The notes beneath the pieces are model-generated. The model ran no database searches, was not told the origin of the DNA, and saw only the letters and a list, made by a program, of their open reading frames with translations. The position numbers and the translations under genes are program-made. From Chitinophagales bacterium (GTDB lineage Bacteria > Bacteroidota > Bacteroidia > Chitinophagales > Chitinophagaceae): a stretch of DNA of 64,000 bases. The first letter of the stretch is position 1. Each line of letters starts with the position of its first letter. This document shows positions 26,944-35,478 of this stretch, one piece after another. The DNA lies in the NCBI GenBank assembly GCA_017303335.1, contig JAFLBK010000003.1, positions 1-64,000 of the forward strand. The letters run 5' to 3'.

Positions 26944-27804
26944 TTATATAAATAAAGCGGTGGCTATCCGGCCGCAGTTCCGCAACGCGTTTTTATCAAG
27001 CTCCGGCGCCATTCCTTTTTCTTCCAGGTACGGGATCATCCGTTCGGTATCCATATTACCCACCAGTTCATCGTCGGCCATGGGGCAACCACCGATGCCT
27101 TTAAGCGCTCCATCGAACCGACGGCAGCCGGCTTCTATGGCGGCCTCCAGTTTCTCTTTCCAGTTGGCCGGTGTCGAATGCAGGTGAACGCCGATCTCGG
27201 TACCCGGCAGTGCGCCCACGAGGTGTTTGGTGATATGCAGTACCTGTTCGGGGGTCGCCAATCCTACCGTATCCGCCAGCGAAAGGATCCCGATTCCCAT
27301 ACCGGCCAGTTTATTCGCCCAGCGAAAAACGATCTCTTCATTATACAGATCGCCGTATGGGTTCCCAAAGCCCATGGAAATATATACCACCAGTTGTTTA
27401 TCGTTTTTAACACAGAGGTTCTGTATCGCTTCTACCCTGCCCAGCGATTGTTCGATGGACGAATTGGTATTGCGTTGCTGAAAGGTTTCCGAAACGGAAA
27501 AGGGAAAACCCAGGTAACGGATCTCATCGTATGCCACGGCATCCTGTGCGCCCCGTTCGTTGGCGATAATGGCCAGCAGTTTGGTGGTTATCCCATCCAG
27601 CCGCAGGTTTGCCAGTACATCGCGGGTATCGGCCATCTGCGGTATCGCTTTCGGCGATACAAAACTTCCAAAGTCGATCGTATCGAAGCCAACCTTCAGC
27701 AGGGCATTGATGTAATCCGCTTTCTGGTTGGTGGGAATGAAACGGGGCCATCCCTGCATGGCGTCGCGGGGACATTCGATCAGTTTAACCGGTTGCTTGT
27801 TCAT
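26944..27804 (-). CDS. hydroxymethylglutaryl-CoA lyase
   Basis: The 286-residue TIM-barrel enzyme splits HMG-CoA into acetyl-CoA and acetoacetate, the last step of leucine breakdown. The N-terminal ECPRDAMQGW replaces the usual E-V-G-P-R-D-G-L-Q but keeps the Arg-Asp pair. The VHLHSTPANW strand supplies metal-binding His residues, and the catalytic Cys is in GIGGCPMADDELVGN, the HMGCL signature loop. The altered first motif seems typical of Bacteroidota members. A perfect TATTTTTG box stands 4 bases before the ATG. The HTH regulator gene ends 13 bases upstream on the same strand, so read-through is also possible. Confidence 0.88.
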   Translation of the reverse strand: MNKQPVKLIECPRDAMQGWPRFIPTNQKADYINALLKVGFDTIDFGSFVSPKAIPQMADTRDVLANLRLDGITTKLLAIIANERGAQDAVAYDEIRYLGFPFSVSETFQQRNTNSSIEQSLGRVEAIQNLCVKNDKQLVVYISMGFGNPYGDLYNEEIVFRWANKLAGMGIGILSLADTVGLATPEQVLHITKHLVGALPGTEIGVHLHSTPANWKEKLEAAIEAGCRRFDGALKGIGGCPMADDELVGNMDTERMIPYLEEKGMAPELDKNALRNCGRIATALFI

Positions 27805-27808
27805 CGGG

Positions 27809-27816
27809 CAAAAATA
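27809..27816 (-). promoter_or_regulatory. -7 box TATTTTTG, 4 nt before the HMG-CoA lyase start
   Basis: On the - strand TATTTTTG-CCCG-ATG has the same spacing as at miaE. The box is a perfect TAnnTTTG match, but no TTTG was found at the -33 distance. If active it yields a leaderless mRNA for HMG-CoA lyase, independent of the upstream regulator gene. Confidence 0.45.
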
Positions 27817-27817
27817 A

Positions 27818-28807
27818 TCAAAGGCGGGCAGCCAGTTTCATTTTATCGCGGAGGCGGTTGAAAAAGCGGTAGCGCTCCTTTTCGCCTACCTGGCTCAGCT
27901 GGGTTGACCGCTTGATGAGGTTCTGCATGTTCCCGAACATGAAACTGTTGAACTGGATATCGGTGGTTGAAATAAAGTTGATCACGCTGTGGTTGAGGAA
28001 GGTGATCTTACGCAGGTCGAGTTCGGCCAGGATGGTGTTATCGGCGGTTACCAGGTCGTTCCAGAACAGGTTATATGCAAGACCGGTACCGGGTTTGCTG
28101 CCGGGCAGGAATTTGGTGCCGGCTTCTGCCTGCAGCTCGAGATGATCGAGCAGACCGATCAGCCCGATGTATATCTTTTTTACATCCTCCTCTGCTTTGA
28201 ACATATTCGCTTCCCGGTAGAATTCGATCTGGCGGATCGTACTGTTGATTGTTTCGAGATTCCATATTTCGGTACTGGGGATGCGCATATAGGCTTCCAC
28301 CACTTTCCGGCCCATTTCGAGATGGGCCGGGTCAGCATCGGCGAGTGAGAATTTGGATCCCTTCATACTGGCATACTGAAGGATGGAACGGCGCCAGAGA
28401 AAGGATTTGAATGCCAGCAACTCGGGCACCATGAATTGCTCCATGATGGGTATGTCTTTGGCCAGGTAGTACATGTGCCGGTGAGCGAAACTGCCCATGA
28501 AGGTTAATTGCTGCAATACATTTTCCATCCATTGCTCGAACACATACTCGCCCGAAGCAGCCAGTTCGCCGGAAAAGATGTAGGAATTGGATTGGAGGTT
28601 GAGGAACTGGTCGATGGATATCTTGTAATGCACGGACAGCTTCTGCATCTCATCGAGGCTGATCTGTTTCTCTCCCCGGATGCGGCGGTAGGCGCTGTCG
28701 TTACTTATATCCAACAGGCCGGCGATTTCATCTACCAGGGAAATATGTTCGGGAAGGATTGACCTGATGTGCTGGAAGAACTGGAGCTGGGTCTGGTTGG
28801 ATTCCAT
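27818..28807 (-). CDS. HTH transcriptional regulator
   Basis: The 329-residue protein (start ATG 28807) has an N-terminal Cro/C1-like helix-turn-helix (about 15-70; AGLLDISNDSAYRRIRGEKQ, ISLDEMQKLSVHYKISIDQF). The remaining 250 residues are mostly helical and resemble no named ligand-binding domain. This architecture is common among Bacteroidota regulators of unknown signal. There is no signal peptide. It is divergent from the small membrane protein at 29045, with 237 bases between, and 13 bases upstream of the HMG-CoA lyase gene, which it may regulate. Confidence 0.75.
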   Translation of the reverse strand: MESNQTQLQFFQHIRSILPEHISLVDEIAGLLDISNDSAYRRIRGEKQISLDEMQKLSVHYKISIDQFLNLQSNSYIFSGELAASGEYVFEQWMENVLQQLTFMGSFAHRHMYYLAKDIPIMEQFMVPELLAFKSFLWRRSILQYASMKGSKFSLADADPAHLEMGRKVVEAYMRIPSTEIWNLETINSTIRQIEFYREANMFKAEEDVKKIYIGLIGLLDHLELQAEAGTKFLPGSKPGTGLAYNLFWNDLVTADNTILAELDLRKITFLNHSVINFISTTDIQFNSFMFGNMQNLIKRSTQLSQVGEKERYRFFNRLRDKMKLAARL

Positions 28808-29044
28808 ACCAGTTGATTTTGGTGAAAATTGCAAATGGCCCACTAATTTATCTTAATCTGTCCCAAACTGCAAGAACCGGGTTGCATTTTTTGCAAATCC
28901 CGGGGATGACCAGCCGCATGAGGAAAGGGTAGAGGCATTTGCCGCGGATTTACTACCGACCGTGGCAATTGTCCGTTTGAAGCGGGTTAACCCGGTTTTT
29001 AGCTTTGGAACAGCATCGCATTCTTCATTTAAATCATTACTACC

Positions 29045-29557
29045 ATGAAACGATTCTTCCAAGCTGTTCTTTTGGTCCTGTTTGCCGTTTCGCCGGCGAA
29101 GGCGCAGCAAGCAACAACGCCTGGTTTGGTAAACAATAATACAGCCACAACCAAACAGGCAGCGGTAGCACATCTTTCGGTGGCATCGCTCCTGGCCATG
29201 GATACGGATCAGGCCGGACCGGATTACAACCTGTATAAGAAAAGGGCACGAACACACCGCACCATCGGGCTCTCGCTGCTGGGTGCAGGTGTTGTGCTTG
29301 GCGTAACAGGTATCATCGTTGCCAGCGCCGATGATGGAGATAACTATAACGGGTTTGGGGAAAGAAACGACGACGCGGCTGCTACCCTCTTCCTGTTCAG
29401 CGCCGCAACCGGTGTGGCCAGCATCCCGTTCATGATCCTGGCGCACGCGAACAACCATAAGGCACGGGCGATTCTGAAAAACCAGGGAGCTTATATTCCC
29501 GGTAAGGGAACAGTGCCGGTTAGCGGTGTAACGGTAGCGATACAAATCGGGAAGTAA
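29045..29557 (+). CDS. membrane protein of unknown function
   Basis: The 170-residue protein has a signal peptide (about 1-22, ending AKAQ) and a polar region. Two Gly/Ala-rich hydrophobic helices (about 76-98 and 119-142) are separated by an acidic loop (ADDGDNYNGFGERNDD). No named family was recognised. It is a single gene, divergent from the HTH regulator and convergent with rlmB, which stops 17 bases away. Confidence 0.65.
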   Translation: MKRFFQAVLLVLFAVSPAKAQQATTPGLVNNNTATTKQAAVAHLSVASLLAMDTDQAGPDYNLYKKRARTHRTIGLSLLGAGVVLGVTGIIVASADDGDNYNGFGERNDDAAATLFLFSAATGVASIPFMILAHANNHKARAILKNQGAYIPGKGTVPVSGVTVAIQIGK

Positions 29558-29574
29558 ATTGGTTGAAATGTAAA

Positions 29575-30342
29575 TTAGCGGGGGCGTTGCCGCATGACCT
29601 CATAAAGGATGATCCCCGTTGCCACGCTTACATTCAAACTGTCAAAATCCCCGCTCATGGGGATTTTGATTTTTTCGTCGCAGATCTTCATCAGGGCGGG
29701 ATAGATCCCCTTCTCCTCCCCGCCCATGACGATGGCGCAGGGACCCGAGAAATCGGCTTCGGCAATTGAGCGTTCGGCTTTCATTTCCGTGGCAAATACG
29801 CGGATGCCGTTCAGGTGCAGATCGTCAACCGCTTTCATCAGGCTGTTCACCCGGCATACGGCGATCTTTTCGAGGGCGCCGGCAGAAGTCAGTATGGCGT
29901 CTTCGTTCAGTGCGCCCACGCCCTTATCGGGGATGATGATGGCATGCACGCCAAAGCAATGAGCGCTGCGGGCAATACCGCCGATGTTGCGAATATCGGT
30001 AACGCCGTCGAGGATCAGCAGCAGGGGCGTTTCTCCCTTGTCGACCACGAAGGAGATCACATCCTGCAGGTCCTGGTACTGCACTTTGGCGATCAGCGCC
30101 ACACAGCCTTCATGATTGCTTACATTCAGGTTGTTCAGTTTTTCGACCGGTACCTTGTTGATGGGTGTACCGGTTTGTTCGGCGAGGCGTTTGATCTCAT
30201 CCACCAGTTCACCGTGTACCGTGGCCTGCAGGTAGATACGATCGAGTTGCTTGCCCGAGCGCATGGCCTCGATCACGGCTGTTCGTCCAACGATGAGGGC
30301 GCTTTTTTTGGGGCGGCTGTGCTGGTGGCGGAAATTTTTCAC
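29575..30342 (-). CDS. rlmB: 23S rRNA (guanosine-2251-2'-O)-methyltransferase
   Basis: The 255-residue SpoU-family (SPOUT) enzyme methylates G2251 in the peptidyl-transferase loop. It has an N-terminal substrate-binding domain (ALIVGRTAVIEAMRSGKQLD) and a knotted SAM site (NIGGIARSAHCFG, IVMGGEEKGI, IPMSGDFDSLNVSVATGIIL). The start codon is GTG at 30342. A -7-like box TAAATTCG ends 4 bases before it. The metK terminator lies just upstream on the same strand, so rlmB has its own promoter. Confidence 0.9.
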   Translation of the reverse strand: MKNFRHQHSRPKKSALIVGRTAVIEAMRSGKQLDRIYLQATVHGELVDEIKRLAEQTGTPINKVPVEKLNNLNVSNHEGCVALIAKVQYQDLQDVISFVVDKGETPLLLILDGVTDIRNIGGIARSAHCFGVHAIIIPDKGVGALNEDAILTSAGALEKIAVCRVNSLMKAVDDLHLNGIRVFATEMKAERSIAEADFSGPCAIVMGGEEKGIYPALMKICDEKIKIPMSGDFDSLNVSVATGIILYEVMRQRPR

Positions 30343-30346
30343 GCTG

Positions 30347-30354
30347 CGAATTTA
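30347..30354 (-). promoter_or_regulatory. -7-like box TAAATTCG, 4 nt before the rlmB start
   Basis: On the - strand TAAATTCG-CAGC-GTG. One base differs from TAnnTTTG and no clear -33 was found. Its position, 11-12 bases downstream of the metK terminator, supports a promoter here. Confidence 0.4.
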
Positions 30355-30363
30355 GTTGAATTA

Positions 30364-30394
30364 AAATAAAAAGCCCTCTCGCGGGGAGAGGGCT
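30364..30394 (-). terminator. Rho-independent terminator after metK
   Basis: On the - strand AGCCCTCTC, loop CCCGC, GAGAGGGCT, then TTTTTATTTT. It lies between the metK stop (30413) and the rlmB start. Confidence 0.85.
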
Positions 30395-30412
30395 TCCATT
30401 CAGGAAATCCTT

Positions 30413-31672
30413 TTATTTCAGTCCGAATACTTTCTTTACGTCCTTCACCGCGTCGAGTTTTTCCCAGGTGAAGAGTTCGACCTTGCGTTTAACCATTTTA
30501 CCATCCGGTGAAGTGAATGTTTTTTCCACCACTTTGTTGGTACGGCCCATGTGTCCGTAGGCAGCGGTCTCGCTGTACATGGGGTTGCGCAGTTTGAGTC
30601 GTTTCTCGATGAAGTAGGGGCGCATATCGAAGCAGGCCATTTTCATCACACGCTGTGCGATCTCGCCATCGGTGAGCTTCACTTTCGCGGTTCCGTAGGT
30701 ATTTACGTTGATGGAAGTGGGTTCGGCTACGCCAATGGCGTAGGATACCTGCACCAGCACTTCGTCGCACAAACCGGCCGCAACCAGGTTCTTGGCGATG
30801 TGACGGGTCGCGTAGGCAGCGCTCCGGTCCACCTTGCTGGGATCCTTGCCGCTGAAAGCGCCACCGCCGTGCGCACCTTTTCCGCCATAGGTATCCACAA
30901 TGATCTTACGGCCGGTCAGGCCGGTATCGCCGTGCGGACCACCGATCACGAATTTACCGGTCGGGTTGATATGGTATTTGATCTTGTCGTTGAACAGGTG
31001 CCTGTATTTGGGATATTTGGCTTTTACCCTTGGTATCACGATGTTGATCATGTCTTTTTTGATCTTCGCCAGCATCTTATCGTCCGAATCAAAATCGTCG
31101 TGCTGCGTGGAGATCACGATCGCTTCGATACGAACCGGGCGGTTGTTGTCGTCGTACTCCAGTGTAACCTGGCTTTTGGCATCGGGGCGCAGGTATTTGA
31201 TCTGCTTATTCTCCCGGCGGATGGCGGCCATTTCGATCAGGATGAAGTGAGCAAGGTCGAGTGCGAGGGGCATGTAGTTGTCGGTTTCGTTGGTCGCGTA
31301 ACCGAACATCATTCCCTGGTCGCCGGCTCCCTGTTCTTCTTTCTTTTTGCGATCGACACCCTGGTTGATATCCGCAGACTGCTCATGGATCGCTGAGAGG
31401 ATACCGCATGAATTGGCTTCGAACATATAATCGCTGACGGTATACCCGATCTTGCGGATTACATTACGGGCTATCTCCTGTACATCCAGGTAAGCCTTGC
31501 TCTTTACCTCGCCAGCCAGTATTACCTGCCCGGTGGTTACCAGGGTTTCGCAGGCTACCTTACTGTTGGGGTCGAAGGCAAGGAAATTATCGATGAGGGC
31601 GTCGCTGATCTGGTCTGCAACCTTATCGGGATGTCCCTCGCTTACAGACTCTGAAGTAAATAAATATGACAT
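30413..31672 (-). CDS. metK: S-adenosylmethionine synthetase
   Basis: The 419-residue enzyme makes SAM from ATP and methionine in the cytoplasm. The start is ATG 31672 ([20 protein letters not shown]), the conserved N terminus with the HPDK loop. Other signatures are [15 protein letters not shown] for the methionine/ATP site and [19 protein letters not shown] for the P-loop-like GGGAFSGKD motif. The leader from the predicted promoter is about 13 bases, too short for a SAM riboswitch. A terminator separates it from rlmB downstream. Confidence 0.97.
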   Translation of the reverse strand: MSYLFTSESVSEGHPDKVADQISDALIDNFLAFDPNSKVACETLVTTGQVILAGEVKSKAYLDVQEIARNVIRKIGYTVSDYMFEANSCGILSAIHEQSADINQGVDRKKKEEQGAGDQGMMFGYATNETDNYMPLALDLAHFILIEMAAIRRENKQIKYLRPDAKSQVTLEYDDNNRPVRIEAIVISTQHDDFDSDDKMLAKIKKDMINIVIPRVKAKYPKYRHLFNDKIKYHINPTGKFVIGGPHGDTGLTGRKIIVDTYGGKGAHGGGAFSGKDPSKVDRSAAYATRHIAKNLVAAGLCDEVLVQVSYAIGVAEPTSINVNTYGTAKVKLTDGEIAQRVMKMACFDMRPYFIEKRLKLRNPMYSETAAYGHMGRTNKVVEKTFTSPDGKMVKRKVELFTWEKLDAVKDVKKVFGLK

Positions 31673-31690
31673 GTTGTTTTTTTGAGATGG

Positions 31691-31722
31691 CAAAGATAAG
31701 GTTACGCCAATTAAAGAACAAA
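31691..31722 (-). promoter_or_regulatory. metK promoter (-33 TTTG, -7 TATCTTTG)
   Basis: On the - strand TTTG (31722-31719), 20 bases, TATCTTTG (31698-31691). Both elements match the consensus. The -33 element directly follows the terminator of the upstream gene. Transcription would start near 31685, leaving about 13 bases before the ATG. Confidence 0.65.
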
Positions 31723-31745
31723 GCCTGCTTTTCTCCGGCAGGCTT
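31721..31745 (-). terminator. terminator after the DUF4270 gene
   Basis: On the - strand AAGCCTGC, loop CGGAGAAAA, GCAGGCTT followed by a T-rich stretch (TGTTCTTT). It ends the glycogen-synthase-like/DUF4270 unit before metK. Confidence 0.75.
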
Positions 31746-31771
31746 TATTAATTCACAGGGTGTGTGTATCG

Positions 31772-33274
31772 TTATAATTTGGAGTAAATGATCCGCATAC
31801 GCAGCTTATAATTCGGGTTGGTACCGCTTCCGATGCGGATACGTCCCCAGGCCAGGTCGTTACCGAAATTGATATACGACGGGGTATACTGCGGGTACCG
31901 GAAATTATACGGTGAATAAATACGCATGGCGTAATTGGGGTAATGGTGGGTCACGATATGCTGTACATAGCGTGACATGTTGAACGTATAGAATGTGATA
32001 TCCGTACCAAAGGGATCTTTCTTTGAACGCTTGTACCCACCGAAATAATTGAAGTCGATGATTCCCGGGAAGAAGGGATACACAGTGGTTTTATAATCCG
32101 GATCGTACACGGTGGTGGTATTAAGGTCGAAATACAACGGCTTCCATTTTACGTCGGTGGTGGTATCCCGGAGATCGAGATAAAGGAAGTTGGGCGCCGT
32201 CAGTTTTCCGTCGAGTATCGGGTCTGCAGGTATCTGCTCCACGATCAACTCGGCCCGGTGAATAATGCGGTTCGACAAACCCGACAAGCCGGGTACGCTC
32301 ACGTTCACGTATGTGCCTGGCGCTGTTTGCAGGTAATGCTCGCCGGCGGGTGGCGCCGAAACGGGATAGCCTCCCCTGTTCCGGATAATGTTGTTCACCG
32401 AATTTCCCGGAGGATAGGTACCGATGATGTTGCTGTTGAAACGGAGCGAGGAATATACCGTATCGATCTTCCCGAAATTCCGGCGGCGGTAATGCATTTC
32501 CAGCTTGGTGGCGGTATCGGCTATATTCACATACATAAGCCCGTTACCCCCGCTGGCCAGTACGGCCAGGCCGTTATAGAACCGGCGGTAAATAGAGTCG
32601 TTGTAAAAAGCGTTGTTGCTGCTGTTTGCCTGGATGCTGTCGCGGTTGAACAGTGCCTGGGCCCAGGCCTGGTTGAGTTTGATCCGGATCTGGTAGTTCA
32701 CCGAATCACGGCGGTTGGTAAACTTGACATAGTTGCCCAGTTTGCGCACATCCACATCCACAGTGCCAAGGCTGGCACCGCTATAGGCTGGCTGGTAAAC
32801 CGTAGGATTGTCCTTGTAAACTGAATCACGGAAAACCGGTTCGGTTACTTCCCGCACATCCAGGTGAATGGGCAGGGTGCTGTCGCCCCAGAATCCTTTG
32901 TACTTAAAACAGAGTACGATGGAATCGAGACCGACGCCGGCTCCTGTGAGTGTATCTTTAACGTCGCCAATATAATAAGGGAAGAAAGGAGGCTTCAGCT
33001 GAAGAAAGACGTTGGCTGTGGTAAGCCCGAATAACGGATCATTATTGATGCTCCCAAGAGCGTAGTCTTCCGTACGGAAAATATAGGTTGAATCGAGAAA
33101 CAGTCCCTGGGTCGAGATCGCGTCGAGGGTGGTATCGAATGTATGCACATTGTCTACAGCCGGGATCAGGTCGCTGCCGATCTTAGTGGTATCGAGTTTA
33201 GTACAGTTCCAGTTTAAAAAAGCGAAGAATGAAATGGCAGTCAATCCAGCGAATAGAATACGTTTTTGCAGCAT
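31772..33274 (-). CDS. DUF4270 family lipoprotein
   Basis: The 500-residue product has a lipoprotein-type signal (FFAFLNWNC, Cys near 24) and the DUF4270 fold typical of Bacteroidota. The mature start TKIGSDLIPAVDNVHTFDTT and many Tyr-, Asn- and Pro-rich strands are characteristic. It is probably on the outer membrane; its function is unknown. The gene follows the glycogen-synthase-like gene by 31 bases and is co-transcribed with it. From memory this gene order (glycogen-synthase-like, DUF4270, near panC) is conserved in Bacteroidota. Confidence 0.88.
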   Translation of the reverse strand: MLQKRILFAGLTAISFFAFLNWNCTKLDTTKIGSDLIPAVDNVHTFDTTLDAISTQGLFLDSTYIFRTEDYALGSINNDPLFGLTTANVFLQLKPPFFPYYIGDVKDTLTGAGVGLDSIVLCFKYKGFWGDSTLPIHLDVREVTEPVFRDSVYKDNPTVYQPAYSGASLGTVDVDVRKLGNYVKFTNRRDSVNYQIRIKLNQAWAQALFNRDSIQANSSNNAFYNDSIYRRFYNGLAVLASGGNGLMYVNIADTATKLEMHYRRRNFGKIDTVYSSLRFNSNIIGTYPPGNSVNNIIRNRGGYPVSAPPAGEHYLQTAPGTYVNVSVPGLSGLSNRIIHRAELIVEQIPADPILDGKLTAPNFLYLDLRDTTTDVKWKPLYFDLNTTTVYDPDYKTTVYPFFPGIIDFNYFGGYKRSKKDPFGTDITFYTFNMSRYVQHIVTHHYPNYAMRIYSPYNFRYPQYTPSYINFGNDLAWGRIRIGSGTNPNYKLRMRIIYSKL

Positions 33275-33305
33275 ACTTTGTTGATGTGGTCTGTGTTGGA
33301 TTTAT

Positions 33306-34118
33306 CTACTTGGCAAGGTCGGCATACAATTGCAAATAGTCTGTTAAATCACTTTCTTCATCATACTTGATCACTTTCTTGCCTTTCACTTTCGCGAATT
33401 GTTCCTGCAGTTTCTTGTCTACTTTATCCGCGCCGAATGTAATGGCATCCGCATAGGTAGCGCCGCCGCGGAACATCGCCAGGTTGTTGGCGTCTTTGAA
33501 CGGCTCCAGTTCTTTTTTGGTTATGTGATCATTGATGGTGGCCAGTTTCAGAAAATCATTGCCCAGTTTTTCCTTGAAGGTCTGCTGGCCGATGGTGAAT
33601 ACGATCTTGCTGTTGCTGAATACGGGTTCTTTCTTGTACGCATTGCGGATAAACATCGGGATGAGCCCGGTCATCCAGCCGCTGCAATGAATGATGTCGG
33701 GAGGCCATCCGAATTTCTTAACGGTTTCCAGCGCACCCTTGCAGAAAAGAACGGTACGAAGGCCATTGTCATCGAACCAGTTTTCCTTTTCGTCGTGAAA
33801 GATGGATTTGCGCTTGAAGAAGTCTTCGTTATCGAGAAAATAAATCTGCAAACGGGCATTGGGCAATGAAGCAACTTTGATCACCAGGGGGTAATCGTCG
33901 TTATCGATGGTTACATTGATACCGGAAAGGCGAACCACTTCATGAAGACGATGCCGTCTTTCATTGATCACACCAAACCGGGGCATTATACATCGAACTT
34001 CCATCCCGCTTTCGTTCGCTTTTATCGCCAGTTTGTTCACGGTCTCGGCAAAATCAGTCAACTCCAGGTAAGGAGACATCTCATTGGCAATAAATAAAAT
34101 TCTTTTCTTTGTTGACAT
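33306..34118 (-). CDS. glycogen/starch-synthase-like protein, N-terminal domain only
   Basis: The 270-residue protein resembles only the first Rossmann domain of GT5 glycogen synthases (ILFIANEMSPYLELTDFAET, then GMEVRCIMPRFGVI and a DIIHCSGWMTGLIPMFI segment). Full synthases are about 480 residues. The second nucleotide-binding domain is missing, and the ADP-glucose KxGGL loop is replaced by ELTDFAETV. It is therefore doubtful that it polymerises glucose. Its conserved place beside DUF4270 and panC suggests another cytoplasmic role. A perfect -7 box TACTTTTG precedes it. It is divergent from panC. Confidence 0.75.
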   Translation of the reverse strand: MSTKKRILFIANEMSPYLELTDFAETVNKLAIKANESGMEVRCIMPRFGVINERRHRLHEVVRLSGINVTIDNDDYPLVIKVASLPNARLQIYFLDNEDFFKRKSIFHDEKENWFDDNGLRTVLFCKGALETVKKFGWPPDIIHCSGWMTGLIPMFIRNAYKKEPVFSNSKIVFTIGQQTFKEKLGNDFLKLATINDHITKKELEPFKDANNLAMFRGGATYADAITFGADKVDKKLQEQFAKVKGKKVIKYDEESDLTDYLQLYADLAK

Positions 34119-34157
34119 TTGTGCTTAGTTTGTTGCCGCTTTAGGTAAAAGGGAGTG

Positions 34158-34165
34158 CAAAAGTA
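34158..34165 (-). promoter_or_regulatory. -7 box TACTTTTG for the glycogen-synthase-like operon
   Basis: On the - strand TACTTTTG is an exact TAnnTTTG match, 39 bases before the ATG at 34118. No TTTG was found at the -33 distance. Confidence 0.4.
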
Positions 34166-34223
34166 CTGTATTTTTTTGGGAAATTGAGATTCTACAAGCA
34201 TTTGAAGCCAAATTAACCAGCCC

Positions 34224-35072
34224 ATGATCATTTTCAAGAAAGCGGCCGATATCGGCATTTTTCTGCAGCAAAAGCGGCAAAACAACCCTAAAACCGGCTT
34301 CGTTCCTACAATGGGAGCCCTGCACCAGGGGCATATCTCCCTGATCGAAAGCGCCCGCAGCAAAAACGACCTGGTTGTATGCAGTATTTTCGTCAATCCC
34401 ACGCAATTCAACGACCCCAAAGACTTTCAGAATTACCCGATCACAATCGAAAACGATATCGACCTGCTCGAAAAAGCGGGTTGTGATGCACTGTTTCTTC
34501 CTGCTGTAGAAGAAATGTACCCCGCCGGACTCGAAAACAAAAAAACCTATGCACTGGGTTATCTCGAAACGGTACTGGAAGGCAGGTACCGCCCCGGTCA
34601 TTTCCAGGGGGTATGCCAGGTAGTACATCGTTTGCTGACAATCGTGCCGGCCGACCGGCTCTACCTGGGCCAAAAAGATTTTCAGCAATGCATGGTGATC
34701 CGTAAAATGATTGAACTGGAAAACCTCCCTGTAGAGACCGTCATCTGCCCCACCCTGCGGGAAACAGATGGCCTTGCCATGAGCAGCCGGAACATGCGGC
34801 TTGATAAGGAGGCCCGCGAAAAAGCAGTTGAGATATCCCGTACACTGCTGCACATCAAATCTTCGCTAAAAGCAGGCGATTTGTCTGAATTAAAGACAGC
34901 CGCGGTCGAACAATTGAACCGTACTGGATTTAAAACCGACTACGTGGAGATCGCCGATGCCGATACACTGGAACTGATCGGCCGCTGGGATGGAAAACAA
35001 AAACTCGTTGCTCTTTGTGCCGCTTTCCTGGGAGAGGTACGCCTGATTGATAACATGCTGCTCCAGGCCTGA
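34224..35072 (+). CDS. panC: pantothenate synthetase
   Basis: The 282-residue ligase joins pantoate and beta-alanine with ATP in coenzyme A synthesis. The nucleotidylyl-transferase signature is PTMGALHQGHISLIESA (HxGH-like ATP motif), followed by SIFVNPTQFNDPKDF, GQKDFQQ and the KMSKS-like MSSRNMRL. The start ATG 34224 sits directly before MIIFKKAADI. It is divergent from the glycogen-synthase-like gene. panB, which makes the pantoate precursor, is 9 kb downstream; panD is not in the window. Confidence 0.95.
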   Translation: MIIFKKAADIGIFLQQKRQNNPKTGFVPTMGALHQGHISLIESARSKNDLVVCSIFVNPTQFNDPKDFQNYPITIENDIDLLEKAGCDALFLPAVEEMYPAGLENKKTYALGYLETVLEGRYRPGHFQGVCQVVHRLLTIVPADRLYLGQKDFQQCMVIRKMIELENLPVETVICPTLRETDGLAMSSRNMRLDKEAREKAVEISRTLLHIKSSLKAGDLSELKTAAVEQLNRTGFKTDYVEIADADTLELIGRWDGKQKLVALCAAFLGEVRLIDNMLLQA

Positions 35073-35478
35073 GCTTTTTCGATTTTACATCAGACACGAA
35101 CCTATAAGAGGTCGAGGAATTTTCCCTTTTTACGGATCGAAACCGGAACCGTGGCCCCATCATCCATTTAAATATTACTGTTACCCCGGACAGCGGACAG
35201 AGGATACTGTAAATCGCTTCCGCTGCCAGTTATCAAATGAAAAAAAATTGCCCGGAGGTTTGAGTAGCTTAGTAACCAACGAGAGCGTTTCCCCCGTACG
35301 ATCACCGGATAACGGTATTCATCTGCTTTCTTTCTTCCAAAATATTATGTACCCTACCCAAGGACTACTCCCAAAAAGGGATGGTCCTTTTTGCTACCGC
35401 GATCTCCCCGGTTTGAACCTTCGAAGGCGTTTTTAATCCGTATTTCTGTATTTTACAGTTGTTCCAACGACACCACCC
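35073..35478. other. 406-bp gap after panC without a recognised gene
   Basis: A + strand frame of 129 codons spans 35047-35436 but overlaps panC, has a biased His/Pro/Arg composition and no recognisable motif. No aspartate decarboxylase (panD) remnant could be read in any frame. A terminator-like hairpin lies at 35360-35393. A small RNA is possible, but nothing identifies one. Confidence 0.4.
35360..35393 (+). terminator. terminator-like hairpin downstream of panC
   Basis: AAGGAC-TA-CTCCC, loop AAAAA, GGGAT-G-GTCCTTTTT: an interrupted stem with a short T-run. It lies about 290 bases after the panC stop, so it ends a long 3' region or a separate short transcript. Confidence 0.55.

Noticed and set aside
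31673..31720. SAM riboswitch before metK
   Set aside because: Only about 48 bases lie between the start and the upstream terminator and they contain the promoter, so there is no room for one.
33306..34118. Truncated pseudogene of glycogen synthase
   Set aside because: The frame is complete with start, stop and promoter, and similar short proteins are known to me in related bacteria, so it was kept as a gene.
35047..35436. A 129-codon + strand frame after panC
   Set aside because: It overlaps panC, has biased composition and no recognisable domain; it is not a panD gene.
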